A stretch of DNA of 64,000 nt from an uncultured Lachnospiraceae bacterium (GTDB lineage: Bacteria; Bacillota; Clostridia; Lachnospirales; Lachnospiraceae), in contig CAJUEW010000002.1 of NCBI GenBank assembly GCA_910585465.1, positions 301,288-365,287 on the forward strand, given 5' to 3'. The translations under genes were made by a program, and so were the position numbers. The notes under the pieces were generated by a model that saw nothing but the letters and a program-made list of their open reading frames with translations, did not search any database and had not been told where the DNA came from. Below, piece by piece: positions 7,776 through 16,638 of this stretch (position 1 is its first letter; every line of letters begins with the position of its first letter).

Positions 7776-8393
7776 ATGGGATATGGAAAAATCACACCAA
7801 AACAGCAGGAAATTCTGGATTTCATCAAATCCGAAATTTTAAATAAGGGGTATCCGCCGACGGTCCGGGATATCTGTGAAGCGGTTCATTTAAAATCAAC
7901 CTCTTCTGTGCACTCCCATCTGGAAACATTGGAAAAAAACGGTTATATACGCAGAGATCCAACTAAGCCCCGGGCTATTGAGATTATGGATGACAGCTTT
8001 TATGTGGTGCGCCATGAGGTAGTGAATGTACCGATGGTCGGCACAGTAGCGGCAGGACAACCTATTCTGGCTGCGGAAAATATTGAATCCTACTTTCCTA
8101 TTCCGGCAGAGTATATACCTAATGCCGATACTTTTATGCTGAAGGTTAAAGGGAACAGTATGATGAATGCCGGAATTTACGACGGCGACCAGATTCTGGT
8201 ACAACAACAGACTTCTGCCGAGAACGGAGATATTGTAGTTGCCCTGGTGGATGATTCCGCTACTGTAAAGACATTTTATAAAGAAAACGGCCACTATCGT
8301 CTTCAGCCGGAAAATGATTCCATGAGTCCAATCATTATTGACGAAGTGACCATTCTTGGAAAGGTATTTGGAGTATTCCGTCTGTTCCTGTAG
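7776..8393 (+). CDS. lexA: LexA repressor (SOS regulator)
   Basis: 205 residues from ATG 7776 behind AAAGGAGG. The N-terminal winged helix-turn-helix (1-70; ITPKQQEILDFIKSEI, SSVHSHLETLEKNGYI) binds SOS boxes. The C-terminal S24 autoprotease domain has the scissile Ala93-Gly94 bond (VAAGQP), Ser128 (GNSMMNAGI) and Lys165 (ATVKTFY). RecA-stimulated self-cleavage relieves repression of DNA-repair genes. All key residues are present and the length is normal. A terminator follows at 8436-8464. Confidence 0.96.
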   Translation: MGYGKITPKQQEILDFIKSEILNKGYPPTVRDICEAVHLKSTSSVHSHLETLEKNGYIRRDPTKPRAIEIMDDSFYVVRHEVVNVPMVGTVAAGQPILAAENIESYFPIPAEYIPNADTFMLKVKGNSMMNAGIYDGDQILVQQQTSAENGDIVVALVDDSATVKTFYKENGHYRLQPENDSMSPIIIDEVTILGKVFGVFRLFL

Positions 8394-8435
8394 CCGGCAG
8401 GCGTAAGCTTGTCCGGTCTGCATACGCCATTTGGC

Positions 8436-8466
8436 CAGTACCTCAGGACAGGGGAACTGCCAGTTT
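8436..8466 (+). terminator. lexA terminator
   Basis: CAGTACCTC (8436-8444) pairs with GGGGAACTG (8451-8459) apart from one A/A mismatch and one wobble, followed by CCAGTTTTT. It lies just before the end of the convergent carboxypeptidase gene. Confidence 0.55.
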
Positions 8467-8469
8467 TTA

Positions 8470-9273
8470 TCAGTCTGCCTGAAATTGCAGGTATTCTTCC
8501 AGTGTGATGCCCTGGCTCATGATTTCCTTTGCCGCATCCACGCCTACATAACGGAAATGCCAGGACTCATAGGAAACCTTCGTAATCTCCTCTTTTCCTT
8601 TCGGGTAACGCAGAATAAATCCATATTGGCTGCAGTTTTCCTGCAGCCATTTAATTTCCTCTGTTCTGCCCTGCTTCTCATCCAGGATCTGATAATCCTT
8701 TGCTACAATATCCACAGCCAGCCCCGTTGCATGTTCGCTGCAGCCTACAGGCATGGTTTCTTTAATGACCTCTTCATACGCCTCTGAAACGGAATATCCT
8801 CTTTGTACCAGTTCCTCAATATCCTCGTCCAGAAGCTCTCTCTGACGTTCCATGCTCCGATATCCGGAAGCGACCCAAAAACTGAGCCCTTCCTGTTCTC
8901 CTGCGTGCAGCATATGGATTAAGGCTTCATAAATGCTGGAATCCACATTTACACCATACTCTTTTATTTTCTGAAGCCTGGGCTTGTAAGAATCCTCCAG
9001 AGGATGTTCTTTATTTACAAGGAGAATATCCTTTACGCCGGCAGATACCTTTGCCAGGCCGGATTTGTCCTCTGATGTGAATTTCTCTGTCTGATCCTGA
9101 AGCGTTTCCTGTCCCTGTCTGGATTCTCTGGTCATCTGTCTGACTGTAACAGAAACCACCTTCCACGCTGCTGTCAAAATTATGACCATAGTTATATACA
9201 CGGCAAGACGACAGATAACCCTGCGGATTATTCTCCTCTTTATTCGGTATCTTCTCCTCTCCGTACTTTGCAT
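8470..9273 (-). CDS. VanY-type D-alanyl-D-alanine carboxypeptidase (M15B)
   Basis: 267 residues. An Arg-rich start and one membrane helix (about 20-42) anchor it outside the cell. The M15 zinc site is visible: SEHATGLAVD (His and Asp ligands) and SWHFRYVG (last His), with GYRSMERQ upstream. Such enzymes trim the terminal D-Ala of peptidoglycan stem peptides. It is the last gene of an operon with the anchored protein, histidine kinase and response regulator upstream (23-bp gap), suggesting that wall trimming is an output of that two-component system. The start ATG follows AAGGAG by 10 bases. Confidence 0.87.
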   Translation of the reverse strand: MQSTERRRYRIKRRIIRRVICRLAVYITMVIILTAAWKVVSVTVRQMTRESRQGQETLQDQTEKFTSEDKSGLAKVSAGVKDILLVNKEHPLEDSYKPRLQKIKEYGVNVDSSIYEALIHMLHAGEQEGLSFWVASGYRSMERQRELLDEDIEELVQRGYSVSEAYEEVIKETMPVGCSEHATGLAVDIVAKDYQILDEKQGRTEEIKWLQENCSQYGFILRYPKGKEEITKVSYESWHFRYVGVDAAKEIMSQGITLEEYLQFQAD

Positions 9274-9296
9274 AAGCCTTATACTCCTTCTACTTA

Positions 9297-10217
9297 CTAT
9301 TCTGTCAGGTAACGAACTCTATTAGCAAGCTCCTGAAAACCGACGCGGATTCCCTGATATGCAGGAAAAAGAGAATTTTCAGCAACAGACTGCTCAATAT
9401 AAACGGACCTGCCTTCGTAATACAGGATAACCAGTCCAAGCTTATCATATAAATTCTGAGAGCCAATATAGTCATAGCCTTCTGCGTCATAATACTCCAT
9501 ACATCCTACGGCAAATAAGTCTTCACCCACTGTAACCATGCTGTTTGTAATCTCGCTGTCGTATTTCACACTATCCGATTCCTTTATTTTATAGACTTTG
9601 TCCGCTTTTGCCAGTCTGGCATAAAGGTCCGTATCTGCATTGTAAAGCTCTGCATAGTAGATTTGATAAGAAACTGCACTGACAATAAAATAATAATCAA
9701 AGGTCTTCGTATCAGAAAAACGCAGATACCAGAAGTTCAGCATTTCTGTCTTGTGGGGATTTTCCTCTGATTCATAAGTTAAACTATAATATCTGGCAAA
9801 TTTTGCATACTCAGGCCAATATTGATACGAAGCCGGAGCAGATTCCTCCGGCTTGTCACTGTATTCATATCTTCTAAAGCTGACCCACGGAAGCATTTCC
9901 AGCTCTGATGCAAGCATTACCTGATTGTATACCTGCTCCAGCAATTCATTATTCATCCGCACAGGCTCTTCGATAGATGAAATTAACGTCAGATTTTCTC
10001 CATTATAAGTCAGGTTACGAAACACCTGTACATTTTCCAGTACGCTGCCGGAGCTTGGTTCCAGAAAAGAAAAATCATCCCGTTCACTCACCTCCACCCA
10101 GTTCAGCTCTCTAAGATCCAGACTCCGGCTGAGATATCTGGGCAGAAATATAACTCCGGCAGTCAGCAGAATAGTTCCTATAAGACAGAGCCAGAAAAGC
10201 CGGTTCCACGTTTGCAT
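9297..10217 (-). CDS. signal-anchored extracytoplasmic protein of unknown function in a two-component operon
   Basis: 306 residues from ATG 10217, which overlaps the histidine-kinase stop (TGATG) and follows AGAGGAG. A single N-terminal helix (about 6-28) is followed by a soluble domain rich in Tyr, Glu and Ser with no motif I recognise. Its position between the kinase and a VanY carboxypeptidase suggests an accessory that senses or modulates the kinase outside the membrane, as YycH/YycI do for WalK, but no sequence similarity to those can be claimed. Normal composition for the region. Confidence 0.6.
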   Translation of the reverse strand: MQTWNRLFWLCLIGTILLTAGVIFLPRYLSRSLDLRELNWVEVSERDDFSFLEPSSGSVLENVQVFRNLTYNGENLTLISSIEEPVRMNNELLEQVYNQVMLASELEMLPWVSFRRYEYSDKPEESAPASYQYWPEYAKFARYYSLTYESEENPHKTEMLNFWYLRFSDTKTFDYYFIVSAVSYQIYYAELYNADTDLYARLAKADKVYKIKESDSVKYDSEITNSMVTVGEDLFAVGCMEYYDAEGYDYIGSQNLYDKLGLVILYYEGRSVYIEQSVAENSLFPAYQGIRVGFQELANRVRYLTE

Positions 10218-11635
10218 CAGTTTTTCTCCTCTATTCCAAAAAATTGTATGACAATCGATGTTCCTTTTCCGGGAATGCTGAAGATTCTCCATCTGACATT
10301 ATGTAGCTTCAAAATCCGGCTGCAAAGTGCCATTCCAAGACCTGCTCCGCCTTCCTTCCGCGCTCTGGACTTATCTACCATATAAAAAGCTTCTGTAATG
10401 CGCGCAATGTCCCGCTGCTCTATGCCGCAGCCGTTATCCGAAATGCAGAGAAGGTAATTTCCCGGATATTCTCTGCCTTTGATATAAATCGTCCCCCCTT
10501 GCTCCACCGCTTTTCCGGCATTATCCAGAAAATTAGTAAATACAGAGATAAGAAGATCCTTCTCTCCTTCTATAATCCCCTTTTGAAGCTCCTGTATCAG
10601 ATGAATTTTCTTTTCTTCCCGTCTCACCTCCGTCAGACGGACTGCCGTATCCATAAGCTCCTGTATGGAGAAGGGGCGGAACATATAGCTCTGTTTATCT
10701 GCCACAATCAGCTCCAGCAGCTTAAAGGATAGATTTTCCAGCCTTTTCCCCTGCTGTAAAATATAGTTGACTGCTTCAACAGTCTCTTCTTTTGTACAAT
10801 CCACAGAACGAAGCATATCCGCATATCCGATAATGGAAGTCAGAGGCGTCTTCAGTTCATGGGCAAAGGATGCAGTAAAGTCCTCCTGGCGTTTTGCCTG
10901 CATGGTCAGCTCCTCCATCTTTTCCGAGATTGTATCTGCCATATCATTAAAGTCGCATGCCAGATCTGCAATTTCATCTCCTCCGTCCTCCGAAGCCCGC
11001 ACCTCATAGTCTCCTCTTGTAAAACGTCTCGTTGTCTGGGACAGCTCTGCGATTGATCTGGTCAGCATATGGGTTACTACAAATACCAAAACCGTAGTCA
11101 CTGCCGACAGAATCAGCATTACCGTAATATACCAGTCATAATAGCTTTCTCTGTCAGTATAAATATTGGATATATTTTTGATATTTTCAAGATAATATAC
11201 ATGTTTATCCACGGCAGAACGGCAGGCAAACATAAGATAGGTGTCTTCCCCGCGCCTTAGAAGCTGATGTCCGCACGGAGTCTGCTCGTCCAGCATATTC
11301 CGAAGCGTATCATCTGAAGAGTCATATTTTCTGCTCTCATACAATAATTCCTGAGAGCTGTTGTAAATCCGGTAAGTACCGCCGGAATCTGACAGGTTCC
11401 TTATAATGGAAGACGCTGTAATGGGAATAATTTCCTCATTCCTGTAAACCTCATCCAGAGCATTCAGATTCATTTCAAAGGAAAGCTGAAACATCCGGTT
11501 CTCCCGCTCTCCGTCCTCCAATACCTGCTGATAGGATTTCTCAAAGGTAAGCTGAATCATCCATGTGCCGAAAAGTCCAAATGACAACAGAAGCAATATG
11601 GTAAATGAAAAATAAATTTTCCAGAAAAATTTCAT
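10217..11635 (-). CDS. sensor histidine kinase (HAMP-HisKA-HATPase)
   Basis: 472 residues: membrane helix 1 (about 8-28), an extracellular sensor of roughly 125 residues, helix 2 (VMLILSAVTTVLVFVV), a HAMP segment, then HisKA with phospho-acceptor His in SFAHELKTPLTSIIGY, N box NFLDNAGKAV, G1 SDNGCGIE and G2 GGAGLGMALC. It should phosphorylate the response regulator encoded 3 bases upstream. Full length, nothing missing. The operon content (VanY peptidase) points to an envelope signal. Confidence 0.92.
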   Translation of the reverse strand: MKFFWKIYFSFTILLLLSFGLFGTWMIQLTFEKSYQQVLEDGERENRMFQLSFEMNLNALDEVYRNEEIIPITASSIIRNLSDSGGTYRIYNSSQELLYESRKYDSSDDTLRNMLDEQTPCGHQLLRRGEDTYLMFACRSAVDKHVYYLENIKNISNIYTDRESYYDWYITVMLILSAVTTVLVFVVTHMLTRSIAELSQTTRRFTRGDYEVRASEDGGDEIADLACDFNDMADTISEKMEELTMQAKRQEDFTASFAHELKTPLTSIIGYADMLRSVDCTKEETVEAVNYILQQGKRLENLSFKLLELIVADKQSYMFRPFSIQELMDTAVRLTEVRREEKKIHLIQELQKGIIEGEKDLLISVFTNFLDNAGKAVEQGGTIYIKGREYPGNYLLCISDNGCGIEQRDIARITEAFYMVDKSRARKEGGAGLGMALCSRILKLHNVRWRIFSIPGKGTSIVIQFFGIEEKN

Positions 11636-11638
11636 CGC

Positions 11639-12292
11639 TTATGTCTCCAGCCGGTATCCAATTTTATATACAGCACAAATATGCTTTTCCCAGCCTAATT
11701 TTTTCTTTAAACGCTGTACATGAAGATCCACGGTCCGGCTGTCTCCCATGTACTCCTTTTCCCATACCTGTTCATAGATGGCTTCCCGGTACAGGGCAAT
11801 ATTGGGATTCTGTGCAAAAAACAGAAGCAAACCATATTCTTTCAGAGTCAAAAGCACCTGCTTTCCGTTCTGAAGTACGACTCTGGAGGAAAGATCAATC
11901 TCCACATCCAGTATCCGGATATTTTTTCCGATTTTATTATAGCGGCGCAATACCGTCTCCACCCTTGCCAGAAGCTCCACAATTTCAAACGGCTTTGAAA
12001 TATAATCCTCCGCGCCCATCCTAAGCCCGGCCACCTTATGATCGGTAGTACTCATGGCTGTGATAAAGATAACCGGAAGCTCCAGTGCATTCGCATATTC
12101 CATCAGCTCATATCCGCTGATCTTCGGAAGCATAATATCTAAAAGCAGAAGATCATAATGCCCGCTCTCCATCAGATTTGCCGCTTCCTCCCCATCAAAA
12201 GCGCACTTACATACATATCCGGCCTTTGTTAAATTCATACGAATCAAATTTGCAATTGGTTCTTCGTCTTCCGCAATCAGTATTTTCAGCAT
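11639..12292 (-). CDS. OmpR-family response regulator
   Basis: 217 residues from ATG 12292 behind GGGAGA; an upstream in-frame TTG is less likely. The receiver domain carries the acidic pocket (AEDEEP), phospho-Asp in LLLLDIMLPKISGYE, Thr in FITAMST and Lys in ISKPFE. The C-terminal winged helix ends YMGDSRTVDLHVQRLKKKL, the OmpR/PhoB recognition region. It heads an operon with the kinase, an anchored protein and the VanY-type peptidase. Confidence 0.93.
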   Translation of the reverse strand: MLKILIAEDEEPIANLIRMNLTKAGYVCKCAFDGEEAANLMESGHYDLLLLDIMLPKISGYELMEYANALELPVIFITAMSTTDHKVAGLRMGAEDYISKPFEIVELLARVETVLRRYNKIGKNIRILDVEIDLSSRVVLQNGKQVLLTLKEYGLLLFFAQNPNIALYREAIYEQVWEKEYMGDSRTVDLHVQRLKKKLGWEKHICAVYKIGYRLET

Positions 12293-12382
12293 TTTCTCTC
12301 TCGTCTCCCTTTTCAACTGTCCATAGAATATACTAACTTTGCATCAGATTTGCATCTTAAATATTTAGATTCTATTTTAAAG

Positions 12383-12426
12383 AAAAAGGTTGCAGCGATT
12401 CGGCAAAATTTGCTGCAGCCTTTTTT
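12383..12426. terminator. bidirectional terminator after the DUF4179 gene
   Basis: GGTTGCAGC (12388-12396) pairs with GCTGCAGCC (12412-12420), one G-T wobble, with A-rich sequence on the left and TTTTTT on the right, so it reads as a rho-independent terminator on both strands. It separates the ECF/DUF4179 unit from the two-component operon. Confidence 0.7.
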
Positions 12427-12477
12427 GAATCATTTTTATTATAGAGCCTGTGAGAAAAAATGTCACCTTAAGATTTC

Positions 12478-13503
12478 TTAAAAGGTAATTCCATCTTCCC
12501 CCATCAGAAGTTCGGACACCTTTTCCGCATCCACCGCTTTCGTAAGCCCAAGAGTAACCTGATAAACAGTCCTTTCCTCATTGGTGTAGCCCTCCTCTAT
12601 GGGGCTGCCAATCTCCGTAATCTCTGTTTCATCTTTATAGCGGACTCCCGTGGGATACAGCGCCGGAAGGCAGTCCAATTGGTCCAAATTCACCTTTTCT
12701 CCCTTCTCCATAGCACGGATACTGTCCCCGTCAAAAAAAATTGTAAGAGAAATAGGTGAAAACTCCACAGCTTCAACCTGAACCGGATAACCGCCGATCT
12801 CATATTCCTTTTGAAGCTTATAGTAAAAGGATTCGCTTTCATGTATATCCAAAGTAAAATCCCAGTTTCCCTCTGCTAAGACAGCCCCAGTCATTGCCTT
12901 TTCAGCCGGACCTTCAAGCGCTGTAAACTGAATATCCATCTCCAGCTTATCCGGTGCGTCCTCCATCTTTGTTCCGTAAATTTCAAAATACCGGACACCG
13001 GACACTTCCTGTTCTTCCTCCGATACAAATCCCCATCCAAGAGCTGCAAACGGTGATTCCTTCCCCTTAAAATCAAGGGTATACTGCATATTATGATCCG
13101 CTGTAATTTCTATTCCTGCAGCTTCTGCATTTACTTCAAAAAGTGCATAAAACCGATTCTTATCCTGAATAGTCTGGATTGCAGTAATCGTGATTTTCTG
13201 ATCTGTAATGCTTTGATCTACTTTCTGCGCCGTCTGTTCTGTACTAAACCGCTCCTGCGCTTCTTTATCTGCCTGAAAAACTTTTTCCGCACGCTCATTC
13301 CATCTGAATATGCCTGCCGCCGCCGCTGTCATACCGATCAGAGCCGTCATTGCCGCTGCCAGTAAAAGAATCCGTTTTTTTGGTGTTTTTTTCTTCATCC
13401 TTGATATCTCCTGTTCATCCAGTCCGGCCAGAGCATCAAGTACTGAACGGTGCACCTTATCGGGCACATCCGGAAATTCCTGGTTCCAGTCAATCTTTTT
13501 CAT
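12478..13503 (-). CDS. DUF4179-domain membrane protein, probable anti-sigma factor
   Basis: 341 residues from ATG 13503, which is 9 bases after GGGGA; an ATG two codons earlier is an alternative. The first ~45 residues are polar and cytosolic (IDWNQEFPDVPDKVH), then one helix (RILLLAAAMTALIGMTAAAAG) and a large beta-rich outer domain of the DUF4179 type. Start overlaps the end of the ECF sigma gene by 14 bases. The arrangement fits a membrane anti-sigma factor that releases its sigma factor on an envelope signal; function inferred from this pairing. Confidence 0.78.
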   Translation of the reverse strand: MKKIDWNQEFPDVPDKVHRSVLDALAGLDEQEISRMKKKTPKKRILLLAAAMTALIGMTAAAAGIFRWNERAEKVFQADKEAQERFSTEQTAQKVDQSITDQKITITAIQTIQDKNRFYALFEVNAEAAGIEITADHNMQYTLDFKGKESPFAALGWGFVSEEEQEVSGVRYFEIYGTKMEDAPDKLEMDIQFTALEGPAEKAMTGAVLAEGNWDFTLDIHESESFYYKLQKEYEIGGYPVQVEAVEFSPISLTIFFDGDSIRAMEKGEKVNLDQLDCLPALYPTGVRYKDETEITEIGSPIEEGYTNEERTVYQVTLGLTKAVDAEKVSELLMGEDGITF

Positions 13504-13972
13504 AGCCATATTCCCCTTTCAGTCTTTCCCGCATGAAATTTCTTGCGCGATGGAGTCTTACCTTTACTGTATTGTCCGAAAGCTTCAAAATCCGTCCGAT
13601 CTCCTTGATCGAATATCCCTCCACATAGTGGAGAACAAATGGAAGCCGGTAATTCTCTGCCAGCTCCCGGACAGCTAAATACAGTTCTGAATATTCTTTT
13701 TCATTTACTGTCTGATTTTCCATATATTCCTCGTAGGGAATATGCTCTTTTTTATTTCGGAGCATTTGATAACACTCATTAATCAGAATTCTGGTTATCC
13801 ATGTTCTGAAAAATGCTTCTTTTCTTAATGTATTCAGTTTACTGTACCCAGACAGAATTGCATTCTGCATAGCATCCGCGCAATCCTCATCATTTTTCAG
13901 AATAGCTTTTGCAATATGGTATAGACCCTTCTCTGCATTTAATACCTCTGCCGTGAACTGTTCCTTATTCAT
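13490..13972 (-). CDS. ECF RNA polymerase sigma factor
   Basis: 160 residues. Region 2 (LYHIAKAILKNDEDCADAMQ through FFRTWITRILINECY) and region 4 (LPFVLHYVEGYSIKEIGRIL, SDNTVKVRLHRARNFM) are both intact. It should direct RNA polymerase to a small stress regulon under control of the co-encoded DUF4179 protein. Translationally coupled to that gene. Its upstream region holds two short perfect palindromes (separate finding). Confidence 0.92.
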   Translation of the reverse strand: MNKEQFTAEVLNAEKGLYHIAKAILKNDEDCADAMQNAILSGYSKLNTLRKEAFFRTWITRILINECYQMLRNKKEHIPYEEYMENQTVNEKEYSELYLAVRELAENYRLPFVLHYVEGYSIKEIGRILKLSDNTVKVRLHRARNFMRERLKGEYGYEKD

Positions 13973-14117
13973 TATTTTGCCTTTCCTGTCGGTTCCGGAA
14001 CCTGTGTTGTCAACAAATTTGTTTTACACCAATTAGATAAATTCTCCGGGGAAAAGGTTACAAGTTTAAAATTTTTTTATTGATTGCTTTATATATAATA
14101 TATGGCTGCTAAAAAAG

Positions 14118-14152
14118 AGCTGATCCACGGCAAATATATGGATCAGCTTTTT
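14118..14152. terminator. bidirectional terminator
   Basis: AGCTGATCCA (14118-14127) and TGGATCAGCT (14139-14148) form a perfect 10-bp stem with an 11-base loop, AAAAAA on the left and TTTTT on the right. It ends the minus-strand unit at 14169. Confidence 0.8.
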
Positions 14153-14168
14153 AAGACCATTATTTTTT

Positions 14169-14561
14169 TCAGGCACACAGACTTCTGAAATCCAGCCGGA
14201 TCAATCTGTTTCCATCTTCATCCATGGGATTCCGCATATAAAACAAATCCATATTCCTTGCCTGGAACTCCATAACTGCCTGTTCCAGGGAGATAGCGCG
14301 ATAGGATTTGGGCCAGTGCCCGCCGCTTGGGATGGAAGTTACATTTTCCGGGTCCCACAGAATCAGCGATACAATTTTGGCATGACATGCCAGCGCCAGC
14401 TCAATCGTTTTCTGAAGTCCCAGATATTCTGCCGCCAGATTAACAAGCAGCACTTCCGAATCCTTGACAGCCGGATTGCGGTAATCCAGTTCATAGATAT
14501 CCTGTTCCTCATACTGCTCCAGCTGCTGTCTGCGAAGAGCATCCAATAAACCATACATCAT
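14169..14561 (-). CDS. conserved-looking protein of unknown function
   Basis: About 130 residues from ATG 14561 or 14558 behind GAGGA; an ATG 30 bases earlier lacks a ribosome site. No membrane helix or known motif. It has a basic, Gln-rich start (LLDALRRQQLEQYEE) and a mixed alpha/beta body with LLVNLAAEYLGLQKTIELAL and LILWDPENVTSI. It lies 90 bases downstream of the GNAT gene on the same strand and ends at a strong terminator, so it is probably the last gene of the ECF unit starting near 16638. I do not recognise the family. Confidence 0.55.
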   Translation of the reverse strand: MMYGLLDALRRQQLEQYEEQDIYELDYRNPAVKDSEVLLVNLAAEYLGLQKTIELALACHAKIVSLILWDPENVTSIPSGGHWPKSYRAISLEQAVMEFQARNMDLFYMRNPMDEDGNRLIRLDFRSLCA

Positions 14562-14650
14562 TTTCCTCAATCCCTTTTTTCCATTTTGCATATAAAGTCT
14601 TTATTTTTTATCCTTTCACTATAATAGACGTTTTTTGTATCAAAAAAGTT

Positions 14651-15118
14651 TCATCTATTTTTATTTTTTTCCTCTAAATGCGTCCATTCATTGCATTTTT
14701 GACGCCATATCATTTCCAGTTCCCTATGACCTGTATTTTCGTCCATTCGCTCTGTATTCACAACAAAGCCCTGCTTTTTATAGAATGCGACAGCACGCTG
14801 ATTTTCAGAATAGACATCAAGCGAAAGCGATGGTTTTAACGATTTTATATATGACAGTAATCTTGATCCAATTCCGCAGGATTGAAAGCTCTCTGACACA
14901 AACAGCCCTGCAATGTAGCAATCTGTCAAGCCGGCAAAGCCTTTGAGCAAACCGTCATCTTCATAGACGTATACTTCTGCATCCTGAATTGCGGATTTTA
15001 CAAAATCATAATTGTCCTTCCAATATTCTGCCGGAATGAAATTATGGGCTGAAATATTGGCAGTCAGCCAAATATTCATAACAGTATCTATTTCCGGCGT
15101 CAAAAGCTTTCTTATCAT
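14651..15118 (-). CDS. GNAT-family N-acetyltransferase
   Basis: 155 residues. The acetyl-CoA-binding motif is V/I-x-x-x-x-Q-x-x-G-I-G-S-R-L-L (ESFQSCGIGSRLL) in mid-protein, followed by the SENQRAVAFYKKQGF helix typical of RimI/YjaB-like acetyltransferases. The substrate cannot be told. It begins 6 bases after the stop of the membrane-protein gene, so it is co-transcribed with the ECF module. Confidence 0.88.
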   Translation of the reverse strand: MIRKLLTPEIDTVMNIWLTANISAHNFIPAEYWKDNYDFVKSAIQDAEVYVYEDDGLLKGFAGLTDCYIAGLFVSESFQSCGIGSRLLSYIKSLKPSLSLDVYSENQRAVAFYKKQGFVVNTERMDENTGHRELEMIWRQKCNEWTHLEEKNKNR

Positions 15119-15123
15119 AACTT

Positions 15124-15657
15124 TTAATAGTTTTCATCCAGCTCTTTTTTCTTGTTCTGAATCAGCCGGATACCGCACATAATCAGCAGGAGCGAAATCA
15201 AGTATTGGGGAACCATATATATTGTACGTTCTATCATATTGGCAACCTCTGAAGAGATAAAAATCCGAAGTGCAGCAAGAAACCCTGAAATTGTCGATTT
15301 CCAGATAATGCAGATGCCCAGAAGAATCAGAATCCATCCGAAAACAGTTCTCTGCCTGCCGCTGAACCGGCCGTCGGAAATAAGCTGGTCTAAATGAAAC
15401 AGATAGTGATCCTCCAGCGCATAAAACTCCTCGTCGGAAAGACATGCTTTATTGTGCACATTGAAAAAGCTGTAAAACCATATGATTGGAAGCAGAGATA
15501 AAACAGGCTCTATATTTATAGATACTGCAAATCCAAACAGAAGAAAGGTCAGGCTCATAATGCTCACTCCCTCCTTCATAAATCCAAGATACATCTCCCC
15601 TGCTCCGGGTATCAGAGAACAGATAAATGTAAAAAATCCATTTTTTTTCTTAGTCAT
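15124..15657 (-). CDS. multi-span membrane protein in an ECF sigma operon
   Basis: 177 residues with about four hydrophobic helices (12-30, 35-60, 103-122, 145-165) and a charged central loop (DEEFYALEDHYLFHLDQL). The N-terminal LIPGAGEMYLGFMKEG resembles small TM2/yccF-like proteins that begin with a GxGxxYLG turn. Start overlaps the anti-sigma gene by 8 bases. Role unknown; possibly a target or co-regulator of the sigma factor. Confidence 0.7.
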   Translation of the reverse strand: MTKKKNGFFTFICSLIPGAGEMYLGFMKEGVSIMSLTFLLFGFAVSINIEPVLSLLPIIWFYSFFNVHNKACLSDEEFYALEDHYLFHLDQLISDGRFSGRQRTVFGWILILLGICIIWKSTISGFLAALRIFISSEVANMIERTIYMVPQYLISLLLIMCGIRLIQNKKKELDENY

Positions 15658-16132
15658 TATATTCCTCCTCCATATGGAACAGCCTGCCGGTAATATCCTG
15701 AAAATAGCTGTTCACTCTGCTGCTTTTTTCCTCTAATTTTTCTGTTATGGAAAGCCTGGACCTTTCTGTAAAGCTCTGTCCGGATAATGCTTTCATCCTC
15801 TCCAGCTCCGGCATAAAGAAAAGCAGAAACAAAGAAAATGCCACCGCAAGTCCGACCTTCAGGCTGTATACCAGAAGGCGCATATGCTTAGAGGTCTCAT
15901 AAATGGTCCTTGCTGTACGTACATCCGGCTGGCGGCTGCGTTCCATTATCTCTTCCTGTAAATATGCCGGAGGCTCTGCCGGATCTCCTTCCAGAAACTG
16001 TGCCATCTGCTCTGCGCAGTAATTGCAGCCTCCTATATGTTCCAGCATCTGCCGTTCTTCTGCCGCGCTTAATCGGCCTTCCGTCCAGGCCTTCAGCTTC
16101 TCTGCGGTCACATGACCGGATTGTTCTTTCAT
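15650..16132 (-). CDS. zinc-finger anti-sigma factor (ZAS/zf-HC2 type)
   Basis: 160 residues. The H-x3-C-x2-C zinc motif is seen as LEHIGGCNYCAEQM near residues 30-38, the hallmark of anti-sigma domains that hold ECF factors. One membrane helix follows near 90-110 (VGLAVAFSLFLLFFMP), then an extracytoplasmic helical tail. The start overlaps the sigma-factor stop by 4 bases (ATGA), so the two are made in equal amounts. Confidence 0.88.
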   Translation of the reverse strand: MKEQSGHVTAEKLKAWTEGRLSAAEERQMLEHIGGCNYCAEQMAQFLEGDPAEPPAYLQEEIMERSRQPDVRTARTIYETSKHMRLLVYSLKVGLAVAFSLFLLFFMPELERMKALSGQSFTERSRLSITEKLEEKSSRVNSYFQDITGRLFHMEEEYND

Positions 16133-16638
16133 TGGATGCGGCCTCCTTTCAGCTTCCTTTTCAAAAGCGCTTTTGCACGATATACCTGCGTCTGTACGGT
16201 CCGGATGTTCCGGCCTTTTTCTGCGGCAATTTCCCTTACAGACTTTTCTTCATAAAAATGCGCCTCCGCAATCTCATTATAAGGCGGAGAAAGCTGTCTG
16301 CAGAGCGCCAATATTTCTTTTTTTGACTCGCCTATCAAATATTCCATTTCCGGATTGGCTTTCTGATCCGGAATTTCTGTAAAGGTCTTTTCTTCTGACG
16401 GCTCTGCCCTGCGCGTCGTGCTTTTCAGATAATCCAGACACTTGTTTGTCGCTATTCTGCAGATCCATGCGCGCTCGTGCATTCCGTCAAAGTCGTCCAG
16501 CTTCTGGTAGGCAGACAGGAAGGTTTCCTGAGTCAAATCCTGCGCATCGAATGGATTTCCCGCCATCCGGCAGCACAATGTATAAACCAGCTTTTCATAT
16601 GTTGCAAGCAGGTTCCTGAATCGTTCTTCTGTATCGAT
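16129..16638 (-). CDS. ECF RNA polymerase sigma factor with unclear (non-ATG) start
   Basis: Region 2 (NPFDAQDLTQETFLSAYQKL, AWICRIATNKCLDYL) and region 4 (PPYNEIAEAHFYEEKSVREI, RTVQTQVYRAKALLKR) are clear. The open frame with sigma-like sequence (EERFRNLLATYEKLVYTL, region 2.1) extends upstream of the first usable TTG (16578) to a TAA at 16642-16644, with no ATG, GTG or TTG in between. A strong GGGGAGG (16647-16653) lies exactly 8 bases before an ATC codon at 16636-16638, so I place the start there (169 residues). The conservative alternative is 16129-16578, which would lose the region 2.1 helix. Confidence 0.75.
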   Translation of the reverse strand: MDTEERFRNLLATYEKLVYTLCCRMAGNPFDAQDLTQETFLSAYQKLDDFDGMHERAWICRIATNKCLDYLKSTTRRAEPSEEKTFTEIPDQKANPEMEYLIGESKKEILALCRQLSPPYNEIAEAHFYEEKSVREIAAEKGRNIRTVQTQVYRAKALLKRKLKGGRIQ

